NCBI GenBank assembly: GCA_036426205.1
Contig: CM071586.1
Span: 10,385,383-10,449,382, forward strand
Source: Ascaphus truei
Taxonomy: Eukaryota; Chordata; Amphibia; Anura; Ascaphidae
Direction: 5' to 3'
DNA: 64,000 nucleotides
Shown here one piece after another: positions 49,208 through 60,892 of this stretch. The translations under genes and the position numbers were made by a program. The notes beneath the pieces are model-generated. The model worked only from the letters and a program-made list of their open reading frames with translations, did not search any database and was not told the DNA's origin. Within the stretch, counting starts at the first letter, position 1. The number at the start of each line of letters is the position of its first letter.

Positions 49208-50098
49208 TGTGCCAACATATACACGTGATGCGTGACCACTCCTCAGCCACCATAGTAATACCTACCAACCTGGCATTACATCATCTGCCCGAAACAACCC
49301 AGGACATTAGCCCCCCACCTGCCCTAGGATCCAGTCTGGCACCCTCGAAACTCCCCCTGCTCCCCATAAGGGAGACTATTTCAGCCCTTAATTAGTCTCA
49401 CCGCCCTACCATAACCTCCAACACCCTGATGCCGTTTTATACCCAATTGCCCACCGCCAACACACCCTACACCCAGGAACGGCGTCACCAGAGTACCCCA
49501 ATCCCGCTTCATCTTGTGACTTAACTCCAGTGTCCACCACTGAAAAAGCTGTTACCCCTGTGACGGTAGGGGTAGCCAGCCTTCATAATAAAGGTGAAGC
49601 CTGGCTACCCGTAAAAACCATGGGTCCCCGGCCGCTTATCTCTGCTCATAGACCGGGGACAATGTGTGCATTTCGACCCCTTAGCTGAAATAGGTAAAGA
49701 ACTGGGACTTCGGGAGCGGGACCCTGATAGGGGATACTGGGATGCAAAATGGGGGGAAACATCTGTAAATTTGGTTCTGGACAAAGTTAAAGGTTGTCCT
49801 GTAACTTTACCCACGAATCGCGCCTGATTTGCGGGTACGCGTATACATTTTAATACCGGTATTGTTCCCCATGTAATATGACCAGCCAGTAAGTTCTACA
49901 ACCAAGTTGTAAAACCAAGTTCTGAGAACAAGTTTTAAAACCAAGTTGTAGGACCACGTTTTACTCCCCATGTTCCCGAGCCCAAGTTCTAGAAATTAAC
50001 ATGTGTTTTAAAATGTGTATTCATCACTATGAAGATCGTCCCGGTAATTAGATTAGCCGGGATGCCAGCATAGAGATAGTGGATCAAAAGGGAGGATG
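49208..50098 (+). repeat. 0.89-kb direct repeat, right copy
   Basis: Second copy of 47535-48424. R1 copy c starts immediately to its right. Confidence 0.88.
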
Positions 50099-50099
50099 A

Positions 50100-50856
50100 G
50101 AGTCGAATGCTGTCGGGGCATCTGGTGAGCGGGGAAGAGTGGAGAACCAGGTCCAGAGACAAGGCTCCCTGTGGGGAAGACTCTTTGTTCCCTCAGACAA
50201 TGTGGAGCCTGCCCAGCGGGGAGGTATGGAGCTGGCAATGGGAAGCCGCTGCTCGTAGACACGGTTCCCTCCTCTACCACGTGCAGCAATCCAAACCTCC
50301 AGCTTATGATTGGCTATTGCAGTTACGATATGTTCTCTGATTGGTCGCCAGTCCCGCTTCCATGTTAAACATAGGACACCGAGGTCTATGTAAGGGAATT
50401 GCTCGATCAGAGAACCAGACTATTCCTAGACTTGGTCTGGTGAAGCGCTGGCGGGATTTCACAAGTGCTTTGCTCGGAATAGCACAGCACTAGGCATTGA
50501 GGTGCCAGGGAAGCCTAGCTTAGCTGAGGACAAGTTCTAGAGACGCGGCCAAGTTCTACAATCGAATGAAGATCCGGCCAGCGGGGTAAGCCAGGTATCT
50601 ATCCCACAGATACTACCGTGGTGTTCTTGGACATGGAGCGGACAGGGTAAGCCTTCCCGAAGCAGGCGCCCTGCACCTAGTGAGGCTAAAAACTCCCCCC
50701 AGACCCCCAGCTTTGGTGTGTTTTCCCTGTTTTGTGCTATTTTTGATGCCTGCTGGTTTTACCCGAATAAACCTAATTTTATTCCACTATCTTGTCCTGT
50801 CTAGTGAAATTGATCACGAAAGGTAAAGGTGTTAAAAGTACTGGTCTCCCGTGACA
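50100..50856 (+). mobile_element. R1 LTR-like repeat, copy c
   Basis: Shares blocks with copy b and ends GGTCTCCCGTGACA at 50843-50856. AATAAA at about 50766 precedes the end by some 90 bp, as in an LTR polyadenylation region. Internal block 'ccatgttaaacataggacac' recurs at 59762. Confidence 0.6.
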
Positions 50857-51082
50857 CCCCCACACGTGGAAAGATCACAGAACACCTGGGCCCCCAGCCA
50901 CAGCCTGTTACACAGAATATCGGAGGACGTGTCCCCGAATAACCCCCTGTGTGCTGAAACGAATCATGAATTTAAATCGCCTAAACGAGTCAACATCTAC
51001 TCCCTACTTTGCAACAACGTAATGAATGCCACCATCTTTACCGCCCCCATGCTCTAATGTGCCCCTGCCACATGTTCAGGGT

Positions 51083-51700
51083 TGTCATGAGAGATCAGGA
51101 CTTTTAACACCATTTATTTTTAAGGGATCGGTCAGAAGGCAAAACCAGGCAGCGACATAAAATGAGGTTTATTCGGCTACGACCTCGGAAACACACAAAT
51201 ATAAAATACAGAGAATATACACACTTACTGGGGTCTGGGGTAAAAACTAGGCTTTCCTAGGTGCACGGCGCCTGCTTCAGCAAAGGCTTTCCTTGTTCAC
51301 TCCACATCACTGGAATAAGCCTGGAAATGGTAACTTAACTCCTCAGAACCAGTCCTCAGCTTGGCTAGGAGACCCTGGCATTGCAATGCCCCTGGGAAAC
51401 CTTACCGGCGTTTCCCTGGACCAGTCCCAAGACTATCTATGAGTCTGAAACGACTGAGAGACACACCCCCTGATCTGCAGCAGGCCCTTTTAGAGACTAC
51501 TGTGCCCTGTGTTTTAACATGGACAGAGCCTTTCAGCCACTCAGAGCGGGGCTCCTCTGGCTGATGATGTCAGAGGCAAGGGGCGTGTTGAACCGGCTTG
51601 GGATGCACCACGGGCGGCACATATGTTCTGGCCCATAGGAAAATCACCTACGATCGCCATCTTTTCTTTAGCCAGCCCATTGCCTCCCACTGAGCTGAGT
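51083..51700 (-). mobile_element. R1 LTR-like repeat, copy d, inverted
   Basis: Starts TGTCATGAGAGATC (inverse of the R1 end) and carries the 'ctaggtgcacggcgcctgct' block and 'gtgttgaaccggct'. It is the mirror of copy c across 226 bp, and overall closest to copy a. Confidence 0.6.
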
Positions 51701-51720
51701 AGGCACATATCTATCTTCTA

Positions 51721-52200
51721 TCTATATATATATAAAACTGAAAAGTTTGTTTGCAGAACAGTTTGTTTGTCCGTGCCTCTAGAGAATCTGATTGGTCCGT
51801 CGATCTGCCCACCCCCCAATGGCTCTCATTGGCCTGCGGGGTGTGCTGACGTCACTGAAACACCTCGCCTATTGTCACACACACACACAGACTCATACCT
51901 CCTGAGCCTGTCACCCCTGAAGACTCTACATACCCCCTGCAGACTCCACATACCCGTCGCCTGACCAGAACACCCACCGTGGTAAGTTTTACCCACTTTA
52001 CGCCCTCTCTCCGCCTGCGCACTTTCCCCGCGCCGCCTCGCCCCCCCCCCACCCCCCATTCACCCCTCCCGAATACTCACCCCTCTGGACTAATTGAAGC
52101 ACAAATTATCTTTGTCCCCCCATGCCTAAAGATGTTATTTATTTGCTTCTGTGAAAAGGGAATAAAAACAACATGTGTGTGTATATATTCGGTGGCATGA
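51721..52200 (+). mobile_element. Helitron 5' end, 3' end not found
   Basis: Host A followed by TCTATATATATATAAAACTG and 'aaaagtttgtttg', the classic Helitron left end, with a GACGTCA-containing continuation as in the element at 17657. No CTAG hairpin end was found downstream; the right limit is arbitrary. Confidence 0.6.
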
Positions 52201-52639
52201 TAGGTAAGAAGGAAAAGAAGAGTGATGTATATTAGCGCTAATGGGGATTGCAAACAATTGACCCTATTCTAAGGGTGAGCCCTATGGACGCAAGGCAGCC
52301 TGGATGAAACCTGACAGTACAATCAGAATAGACAGCAAATAAAAAAGAGAGATACCGGCGCCTAATGAGTCCAAAAATATTGGAATCCTGGATATCCAGT
52401 AGAAATAGTTCCAGTCCCAAAGAAATCAACAGTCTCTGTGTCTTCGGGTATTCAGGTAAGACTTGATGCAGTGGAAGTGGAACATGCAATGAAAAAATAA
52501 ATATTTAGTGCAACACAGTTTAAACAATTTATACAGACATATTGCAACTGGTGGCATAAACAGACAGAACAAACAGACACAACTAGACAAACAACACTTA
52601 AGCAAAGCTAATGATAAAAGTAGATTCATTATACTAAAA
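52201..52639. other. Non-coding, unassigned
   Basis: AT-rich, no supported frame. Probably continues into the R2 repeat. Confidence 0.4.
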
Positions 52640-52860
52640 AATGGTAAGGACAAATGGCTAACAGACCGCTCCGGTGGGTTAAAACCTAGATAACACTCAC
52701 AGGACGGCTGTTGGTAATTCGCATAGTACCAATGGAGGCTGGTGGCTGCGTGTGGGGGATCCACTGGGTGCTTCAGACGCTTTGTAATCCTTCTGTGTCT
52801 CTCTACTGGCAAAAACCGGAAGTGACGTCGTCCTCGTGGCAGACCGGAAATCATAGGTAA
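52640..52860 (-). mobile_element. R2 repeat, second copy
   Basis: Shares 'acactcacaggacggc' and 'ccggaagtgacgtc' with 29840-30010. The hammerhead-like part present there is absent here. Confidence 0.45.
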
Positions 52861-53278
52861 GAAGATTATAATAAATGACTATACTACATTATGTGCAGCT
52901 TATACAGGCTTCCTGCACGGAAATGATGGCAGGGTAATACGCAGGGCTGTTATTATATGTTGCACTTGTATGTAGAAATTAATCTGCCTGGGAAAAGATT
53001 GGCACAAAATGGCCACCGTGACAATCTCCTCACCAACTGTCATTTCAGCCTGCTGTCATGGTGGCTCCGCCGCTTATTTACATGTGACCAATCAGCAGTG
53101 TCTCTGAGTCAGTGTGCAGTTGTGCTTGTGTTTTTAAGAACGATTAATGCAAGCTTCCTCCTGAGAGGGGGAGGAGGGGAGTAGGTGTCTGTTGGGAAGT
53201 AAGGGATGAGGTGAGAGTTGTGGGAGGTGGGGTGCTGAGGTTCTTCTTATGTTTCTCTTTTTTCGTCTTTTCTCTTTT
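52861..53278. other. Non-coding up to the gap
   Basis: Unassigned sequence becoming G-rich, then T-rich (53240-53278) at the gap edge. Confidence 0.5.
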
Positions 53279-54000
53279 NNNNNNNNNNNNNNNNNNNNNN
53301 NNNNNNNNNNNNNNNNNNNNNNNNNNNNNNNNNNNNNNNNNNNNNNNNNNNNNNNNNNNNNNNNNNNNNNNNNNNNNNNNNNNNNNNNNNNNNNNNNNNN
53401 NNNNNNNNNNNNNNNNNNNNNNNNNNNNNNNNNNNNNNNNNNNNNNNNNNNNNNNNNNNNNNNNNNNNNNNNNNNNNNNNNNNNNNNNNNNNNNNNNNNN
53501 NNNNNNNNNNNNNNNNNNNNNNNNNNNNNNNNNNNNNNNNNNNNNNNNNNNNNNNNNNNNNNNNNNNNNNNNNNNNNNNNNNNNNNNNNNNNNNNNNNNN
53601 NNNNNNNNNNNNNNNNNNNNNNNNNNNNNNNNNNNNNNNNNNNNNNNNNNNNNNNNNNNNNNNNNNNNNNNNNNNNNNNNNNNNNNNNNNNNNNNNNNNN
53701 NNNNNNNNNNNNNNNNNNNNNNNNNNNNNNNNNNNNNNNNNNNNNNNNNNNNNNNNNNNNNNNNNNNNNNNNNNNNNNNNNNNNNNNNNNNNNNNNNNNN
53801 NNNNNNNNNNNNNNNNNNNNNNNNNNNNNNNNNNNNNNNNNNNNNNNNNNNNNNNNNNNNNNNNNNNNNNNNNNNNNNNNNNNNNNNNNNNNNNNNNNNN
53901 NNNNNNNNNNNNNNNNNNNNNNNNNNNNNNNNNNNNNNNNNNNNNNNNNNNNNNNNNNNNNNNNNNNNNNNNNNNNNNNNNNNNNNNNNNNNNNNNNNNN
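53279..54000. other. Assembly gap (722 N)
   Basis: All N. Any frame crossing it is an artefact. The right edge enters a GC-rich minisatellite, the likely cause of the gap. Confidence 1.
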
Positions 54001-54395
54001 GCCGGGGGGCCGGGTCGGGGGGAGGAGCGAAGCAGAGCCGCGGGTTGCGGGCGGGGAGATGGAGTAGCGAGCGATCCAGGCTGGGGGGGAGAGGCGAGCA
54101 GATCAGGCGGGGGGAGAGAGCGAGCAGAGCCGGGGGTGCTGGCCGGGGCGGAGCGCAAGCAGAGCCGGGGGGGATGCCGTGCGGGAGGGAGGGGAGCGAC
54201 CAGAGCCAGGGTTGCCGGGCGGGGGAGGGAGGATCAGAGACGAAGAGAAGAGCCGGGGTGCCGGGCGGGGGGAGAGCGAGAAGAGCCGGGGTGCCCGGCG
54301 GGGGGAGAGCGAGCAGAGCCGGGGTGCCAGGTGGGGGGGAGAGCGAGCGGAGCCGTGGTGCCGGGAGGGGGGAGAGCGAGTAGGGTTGCCAGATG
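54001..54395 (+). repeat. GC-rich minisatellite, unit about 30 bp
   Basis: Units of 'gggggagagcgagcagagcc' followed by ggggtgccggg, with variants. It probably extends into the gap. Confidence 0.88.
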
Positions 54396-54398
54396 GCT

Positions 54399-55040
54399 TG
54401 TCCTAAAATACACAATGGTGAAAGGTGCGACGCGCGAGAATCGTTGGTGGGGAAGAATGTTATTTATAAATGACCTGACTGTTATGTCATTTGTTCTAAA
54501 TTTCACTCCAAGTATTCACCAATTTGCACCAATTTATATTCTGTTTCGTAAAAAATCTGGGGAGGAGCCTTGGGAGGGAGTGGGTGGGAGTGGGAGAGAA
54601 TGGGTGGAAGTGGGAGGGAATGGGTGGGAGTGGGAGGGAGTGGGAGGGAGTGGGAGGGAATGGGTGGGAGTGGGAGGGAGTGGGAGGGAATGGGTGGGAG
54701 TGGGAGGTAGTGGAAGGGAGTGGGTGGGAGTGGGCGCCCTTCCGAGGATTGTTTTAGGAAATAGAAATTGGAAAGGAAGGATTGGTCACTACTTCCTAGA
54801 GAACCAACACAAGCGTGATGAAATAAAAAATTATTTTATTGCAAAAAGCTGGACATCATGAAAAAAGCTCTGACACGTTTCATCCCGTAGAAGGGATTTT
54901 ATCAAAGAAACTCTTGTTTTAGGAAATAGAATATCAAATAGTGCAAATTGGTGCAAATTGGTGCATGCTCGGAGTGAAAGTTAGAACAAATGACGTAATG
55001 GTCAGATCATTAATAAATAACTGACCTGCTGTCATACTGT
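54399..55040. repeat. Inverted repeat arms around a minisatellite
   Basis: Left arm about 54399-54555 and right arm about 54905-55040 are imperfect inverted copies ('attcaccaatttgcaccaat', 'gacctgactgttatg'). Between them lie a G-rich minisatellite (54565-54735, unit 'gggtgggagtgggagggaat') and a hammerhead-like motif. Confidence 0.75.
54863..54906 (-). ncRNA. Hammerhead-like motif, two core changes
   Basis: Minus strand: TTGATAA (C3 to U, G8 to A), stem II ATCCC/GGGAT, GAAA, then CGTGTC with GTC triplet; stem I only partly pairs. It is similar in type to 31020-31062. Confidence 0.4.
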
Positions 55041-55079
55041 ACATGGCGAGCAATACTGATCTTACCGCTCCTAAAAACA

Positions 55080-55290
55080 AATTCCAAGATTGTTGCAGCC
55101 CCTCCTCATGCCTCTCTCTCCCCACTTGTCCTCTACCCTCCTTCATCCTCTGTTACCCCCTCCCTTCATCCTCTCAACCCCTCTCTTCATCCTCTGTTAC
55201 CCCCTCCCTTCATCCTCTCTCACCCCCTCCCTTCATCCTCTCTCATCCCCCCATCCCCCATCCTCTCACCCCCACCTTCCCCCTGTCATT
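55080..55290 (+). repeat. Pyrimidine-rich minisatellite
   Basis: Repeats of 'cccctcccttcatcctct' with variants. Unassigned sequence follows to 55560. Confidence 0.8.
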
Positions 55291-55562
55291 ATCAGTACAG
55301 TAGCTTTCAAATTTAGACTTCAAAATCCAGCGTTAAATTGCATATTGAATCATGCCAGTGAATAAGTAACCTGCTCTGCCTTCTTGGGGATGATCTGTAA
55401 GTAAGAAGATGCTGCAGAGATTGCAATGCTGCTGTGATGAGAGCTGAGTTATGGAGCCTTTCTGAGAATTTACAATGCTGGTTATTTTTTATAGATCTTG
55501 AAAATGGGAAAACTGTTAGTATAGTAAAAGAAAAGTAAGGGTGAGTGAGCAATTAAACAAAG

Positions 55563-55565
<3 letters not shown>

Positions 55566-55606
<41 letters not shown>

Positions 55607-55634
55607 ACACCACACACACACACACAACACACCA

Positions 55635-55674
<40 letters not shown>

Positions 55675-56010
55675 AGGCATATACACACACACACACACAC
55701 ACACTGTAACATTCACTTACTCACACAATCACTCAAACACCCACACACTGAGGCACACACACACACACTGAGATACACACATACACACACACACACACAC
55801 ACTGAGGCACACACATATACAGGCAGGACACAGGACACAGATAGAAAGACAGACACACTGAGACACACACAGACAGACACACACAGATAGACAGACACAC
55901 ACATATACAGACAGGACGCAGATAGACAGACAAACTGAGACACACATACACTCACACAGATACACACACACATATATACAGACAGGACATAGCTAGAAAG
56001 ACACACACAC
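55566..56010 (+). repeat. (CA)n microsatellite and compound CA/CAGA array
   Basis: Pure CA to about 55710, then interspersed with ctgaggcacacaca and acagacagac units to 56010. Confidence 0.95.
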
Positions 56011-56053
56011 ATATACATAGGCTGAAATAGTGAGGAGATTGTCACGGCGGGGA

Positions 56054-56088
56054 GAAGTTCCCTTGCTGGAACGAAACGCGCGTCGGGA
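56054..56088 (+). ncRNA. Hammerhead-like relic
   Basis: A strong stem II (AGTTCC/GGAAC), GAAACGCGCGTC with GTC triplet. The first core strand is decayed. An ATAAAG-type tail occurs at about 56770. Confidence 0.35.
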
Positions 56089-57050
56089 TGACGTCATAGC
56101 GACGCCGGCTGTACTGCTGCAGTGTCAAACTCATAGGAGTTTGTTCATGTCCTGTAGATTAGCTTTAAACTTTGATGTGGGCCACAGATGTGGATCCCAC
56201 TAGCTAGAAACTAGGCATATGAGAGCCTCTGCTGGCATTGGCTAGCCCTAAGTATATATACGCGGTTGACGACAATATCTCTCCCCCCCCCCCCTCTGGA
56301 AGGAGCTGACAAAAGTGTGAGTCCTGGCTATTAGTCTGAAGTACTCTCATGAGGTTAATAACGGGGTATACTTACCTGCACACCCACCTCCTAGCAGCGC
56401 TCCCATGATTTGTCATCAGGGTTTTTTTTCCCTATCTGGGTTTGCATTTGGTTCCCTGTGTATGCAGCAGTATTATGCATCTGCCTGCAGTCTTGTAACA
56501 CAGAGTTGCACCACCAATGCATTACTAATGCTCCCAGTGCCTGTGTATTATAAACACCTGTGTAGAGTGCACATCAGTTGTTTCCCCACAGGGTCATATA
56601 CATGTGCATCCACTATATTCACACATTAGTATTGTGAGAATCTACAGTCTCTCTATCTACTGTGCATCACACGAGTTATGACACTATCTGGTCATTCAGA
56701 GTGAACGCACATCAGAACTGCACAGTACACTTTTTAGGTTTTAAATATATTTGTTATGTTTGCATTTTCAATAAATAAAGTTTATTATTTTATTGTAGGG
56801 CTGAGTGCGATCACATAGGGGTCTTCTTCTCTCATCCTATACGCCAGTTTCACCCTGATAGCACTCCCTAGAAAGTCTATTTTGAGCTGAGCAGGTCTTC
56901 TTCCCCCATCCCTCACCCCCCCTCCCCCCCCCCACCCGTCCCCCACTGACTGCATTTTTCACTGCCTCCCTGATACTACATTGGATTGGTCAGGGAGCAG
57001 TGAGTGTGACGATAGCGTGTTAGAACAGCGCTGCTATCTCTGCCCGGCAA
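56089..57050. other. Probable PLE terminal sequence and unassigned DNA
   Basis: No supported frame. It follows the hammerhead relic and includes AATAAATAAAG near 56770. Confidence 0.4.
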
Positions 57051-57054
57051 CTAG

Positions 57055-57620
57055 TGACTAGGGGATCTCTCACTTCAGTCTCACTAGGGGGGTCTCTCAC
57101 TTCAGTCTCACTAGGGGGGTCTCTCACTTCAGTCTCACTAGGGGGGGGTCTCTCACTTCAGTCTCACTAGGGGGTCTTCTTCGTCAATCATAGGGGGGTC
57201 TCTCACTTCAGTCTCACTAGGGGGGTCTCTCACTTCAGTCTCACTAGGGGGGGTCTCTCACTCAGTCTCACTAGGGGGGTCTACTCAGTCTCATAGGGGG
57301 GTCTCTCACTTCAGTCTCACTAGGGGAGACTCTCACTTCGGTCTCACTAGGGGGGTCTCTCACTTCAGTCTCACTAGGGGGGTCTCTCACTACAGTCTCA
57401 TTATGGGGTCTCTCACTTCAGTCTCACTAGGGGGGTCTCTCACTTCAGTCTCACTAGGGGGGTCTCTCACTTCAGTCTCACTAGGGGGGTGTCTTCACTT
57501 CAGTCTCACTAGGGGGGTCTCTCAACAAGTCTCATTATGGGGTCTCTCACTTCGTCTACTAGGGGGGGGTCTACTTCAGTCTCACTAGGGGGTCTCTCAC
57601 TTCAGTCTCACTGGGGTCTC
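57055..57620 (+). repeat. Minisatellite, unit 27 bp
   Basis: About twenty copies of 'ctctcacttcagtctcacta' followed by ggggggt. Regular, with scattered deletions. Confidence 0.95.
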
Positions 57621-57639
57621 CCCCTCCTTTTATACACTG

Positions 57640-57960
57640 GGGAACTGAACATCTCTTTACAGTATCACACACCTAGAAATATTGTGATAAACATTATTAA
57701 ATGAGATGAGAGACGCGGTGTGGGTGAGGATAAACACTTGTCTGATAAACATTTCAGGGAGAAGCAGGAATGTTATTCTGCATTAATACAATTCTATATT
57801 ATAAAGCATTTCCATTTACTGACACAGCACAAAACATATATATGTAATGGGTATACGCTTATATAATTATTCTATACGCTCCTCCAGAACAGGAACGAAA
57901 CAATGATTATATTTACTATTTCTATGTGCTATATTATATATACTATTTCTATTTACTATA
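57640..57960 (-). pseudogene. 3' flank of a fourth TRIM copy
   Basis: Matches 43465-43900 (TRIM copy 3 flank) with indels: 'acatctctttacagtatcac', 'gagatgagagacgcggtg', 'gcatttccatttactgacac'. Coding sequence would be expected to the right but is absent; AT repeats and a Helitron end lie there instead. Confidence 0.72.
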
Positions 57961-57999
57961 TTATATATACTATTTCTATTTACTATATTATATATACTA

Positions 58000-58210
58000 C
58001 TAGCTGGTATACCCGGCGGTGCCCGGGATGTAATTCTCCCATAGGTACGACAACGTGGCACCGCGTGAAGTTGTGACATCATGTGGCGTCTCATTGTCAT
58101 GGCAACGGGCATCACATGATTACGCCGCGCAGCCATTATGACAGTTGTCACCTTCTGTTGGAGGGACAGATATGACATATGGCGGCACTTTCTGACACAA
58201 AGGGACAGAA
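58000..58210 (-). mobile_element. Helitron 3' end, 5' end not found
   Basis: Minus strand ends in a CCCGG/CCGGG hairpin, GGTATACCAGCTAG and host T (3' end at 58000). The internal 58048-58200 segment recurs directly at 58725-58878. Confidence 0.6.
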
Positions 58211-59160
58211 GAGAAGGACTGTGGGTATTTCTTTGTGTCACCTGCAGTGGGAGGGACAGGATGTGAGGGGGCTGTGTGCCTGTCTGTGTCTCCCTGCAGT
58301 GGGAGGGACAGATGTGAGGGCTGTGTGTCCTGTCTGTGTCCCCTGCAGTGGGAGGGACAGATGGGAGGGCCGTGTGTCTGTCTGTGTCAACCTGCAGTGG
58401 GAGGGACAGATGTGAGGGGCCGTTGTGTCCTGTCTGTGTCCCCTGAATGGGAGGGACAGATGTGAGGGGGTTGTGTGTCCTGTCTGTGTCCACCTGCAGT
58501 GGGAGGGACAGATGTGAGGGGCTGTGTGTCTGTCTGGTGTCTCCCTGCAGTGGGAGGACAGATGTGAGGGGTTGTGTCTGTCTGGTCACCCTGCAGTGGG
58601 AGGGACAGGTGTGAGGGGCTGTGTGTCATGTATGTGTAACCCTGCAGTGGGAGGGCAGTGTGAGGGGCGTGTGGCCTGTCTGTGTCTCCTGCAGTGGGAA
58701 GGGACAGATGTGAGGGGCTGTGTGGTACGACAACGTGGCACCGCGTGAAGTTACGACATCATGTGGCGTCTCATTGTCATGGCAACGGACATCACATGAT
58801 TACGCCGCGCAGCCAATTATGACAGTTGTCACCTTCTGTTGGAGGGACAGATATGACATATGGCCGGCCTTTGTTCTGACCACAAAGGGACAGAAGATAG
58901 GGACTGTGGGTATTTCTTTGTGTCACCCTGCAGTGGAAGGGAACAGATGTGAGGGGTTGTGTGTCCGTCGTGTACCCCCTGCAGTGGGAGGGACAGATTG
59001 AGGGGCTGGTGTCTGCCTGGTGTCCCTGCAGTGGGAGGGACAGGTGTGAGGGGCTGTGTGTCCTTGTCTGTGTCCCCCTGCAGTTGGGAGGGACAGATGT
59101 GAGTGGATGTGGGTCCTGTCTGTGTCCCCCTGCAGTGGTAGGGACTCATTTGACTGGTAT
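58211..59160 (+). repeat. Minisatellite, unit about 50 bp, split by a direct repeat
   Basis: Units of 'ctgcagtgggagggacagat', gtgaggggctgtgtgtcc and tgtctgtgtcccc, at 58211-58720 and 58915-59160. Between them is a 150-bp copy of 58048-58200, so a larger unit of about 0.68 kb has begun to duplicate. Confidence 0.9.
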
Positions 59161-59419
59161 ATGTCAATGTTTCCCCTTCCAGAAAAGAACTAATCACTGT
59201 GTGATGTCTGGAAGGGGGAAAACTCTATGGTTTGGGGACCGGGGATTGTATAATAAAGAAAAGCCCTTTTATTGCCCATGTTAGACTGTAGCATGTTCCC
59301 CATACAGTTCGTCAGAAAGCCAGCACTGTAATGTATGTGTTTTTTGCATTTCTCTGTATGCAGACCACAGTAATTCACTTATCTGGGCTGTCTGCAGAGA
59401 AATGCCGGCTCTTGACAAA
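59161..59419. other. Non-coding, unassigned
   Basis: Short single-copy stretch without a supported frame. Confidence 0.5.
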
Positions 59420-60150
59420 GGCTGGGGAGCAGCTAGGTCCCGGGACAAATGGTGAGCGGGGACGAGCTGATTATCGGGTCGGGGGTGGGCTCTTAGCGGG
59501 GGCAGCGCCTTTGTTCCCGCTGGACACTGAGGTGCCAACCAGCGGGAGGTATAGAAATTGCCAAGGGAACCGTTTGCCGGGTCTGAGCCCCGTAGGCATG
59601 ATTCCCTTGCCAAGTTTGAATTCCCCGCAGCCCGTCATCCAGGAGCGGTCCTGAACACCTAGCGAGCCCCCTCCGCTGATTGGTGCAGCCAGGGGAGACC
59701 TCGTCCTCCGATGGGCTGCACCGTAACTATCCGCGCTCTGATTGGGCCGGTTGGCTCCTGCTCATGTTAAGTATAGCCACCGAGGGCTATGTAAGGGAGC
59801 GGTGATCAGAGAAACCAGACAATGTCGAGTCCATCGGAGACACGGTGGTGGGCTTCTCAAACAGTGGTCTGTGGGAAATATCACTGCGCTTGACGGAAAA
59901 AAAGCGCTTGTGGGCAACCCGGAAGGACCCGACAACTTCGGAGCCGGCAGGACACCGGTGGCGGAGATCAAAAGTGCTTTGTGTAAAACAGCCCAGAGAG
60001 AAGCCCGAGAAGCCGGAGAGAAGAAGACGCTCAGGGTGAGCAGTAACCAGTTGAGGTTAGAGATTCCCCCAAGACTCCACATTGGAGGAAGAAGGATGAG
60101 GAGTGAAGGAAGATTGTACACCAGCAGCCTGGTGACCAAAGCAGATAATT
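59420..60150 (+). mobile_element. R1-related repeat, copy e
   Basis: Contains the R1 block 'catgttaagtatagccaccg' then agggctatgtaaggga, as at 50363-50397. The terminal GTGACA end is absent; a minisatellite follows. Confidence 0.45.
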
Positions 60151-60892
60151 AGGGGGAAGTTAGGGGGGGTCACTGTAATAAATGTGTATTAAGCAGATTA
60201 GGGAAAGTTAGGGGGGTCACTGTAATAAATGTGTATTAAGCAGATTAGGGAAAGTTAGGGGGGGTCACTGTAATTAAATGTGTATTAAGCAGATTAGGGA
60301 AAGTTAGGGGGGGTCACTGTAATAAATGTGTATCAGCAGAATAGGGAAAGTTAGGCGGGGGTCACGTAATAAATGTGTATTAAACAGATTAGGAAAGTTA
60401 AACGGGGGGGCACTGTAATAAATGTGTATTACGTAGATTAGGAAAGTTAGGGGGGGTCACTGTAAAAAGTGTATTCAGCAGATTAGGGAAAGTAGGGGGG
60501 TCACTGTAATAAATGTGTAACTACGCAGATTAGGGAAAGTTAGGGGGGGGTTCACAGTAATAAATGTGTATTAAGCAGATTAGGGAAGTTAGGGGGGGGT
60601 CACTGTAATAAATGTGTATTCAGCAGATTAGGGAAAAGTTGGGGGTCACTGTATAAAATGTATTAAGCAGATTAGGGAAAGGAGGGGGGGGTCACTGTAA
60701 TAAATGCGTATCAGCCAGTTAGGGAAAGTTAGGGGGTGACTGTAATAAAGTGTATTAAAGCAGATTAGGGAAGTTAGTGGGGTCACTGTGTAATAAATGT
60801 GTAAATACGCAGATAAGGGAAGTTAGGGGGGTCACTGTAATAAATGTGTATCAGCAGATTAGGGAAAGTTAGGGGGGGTCACTGTAATAATA
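60151..60892 (+). repeat. Minisatellite, unit about 46-48 bp
   Basis: About sixteen copies of 'gtcactgtaataaatgtgta', ttaagcagattagggaaa and gttaggggg. Confidence 0.95.

Noticed and set aside
47535..50098. The 0.89-kb direct repeats as an LTR pair
   Set aside because: No TG..CA ends, no primer-binding site, and the contents are a minus-strand L1 fragment.
53144..54415. Frames of 270-420 codons on both strands
   Set aside because: They run across the 722-base N gap and a GC-rich minisatellite.
55482..56045. Cys/Val-rich minus-strand frames
   Set aside because: Translation of the CA microsatellite.
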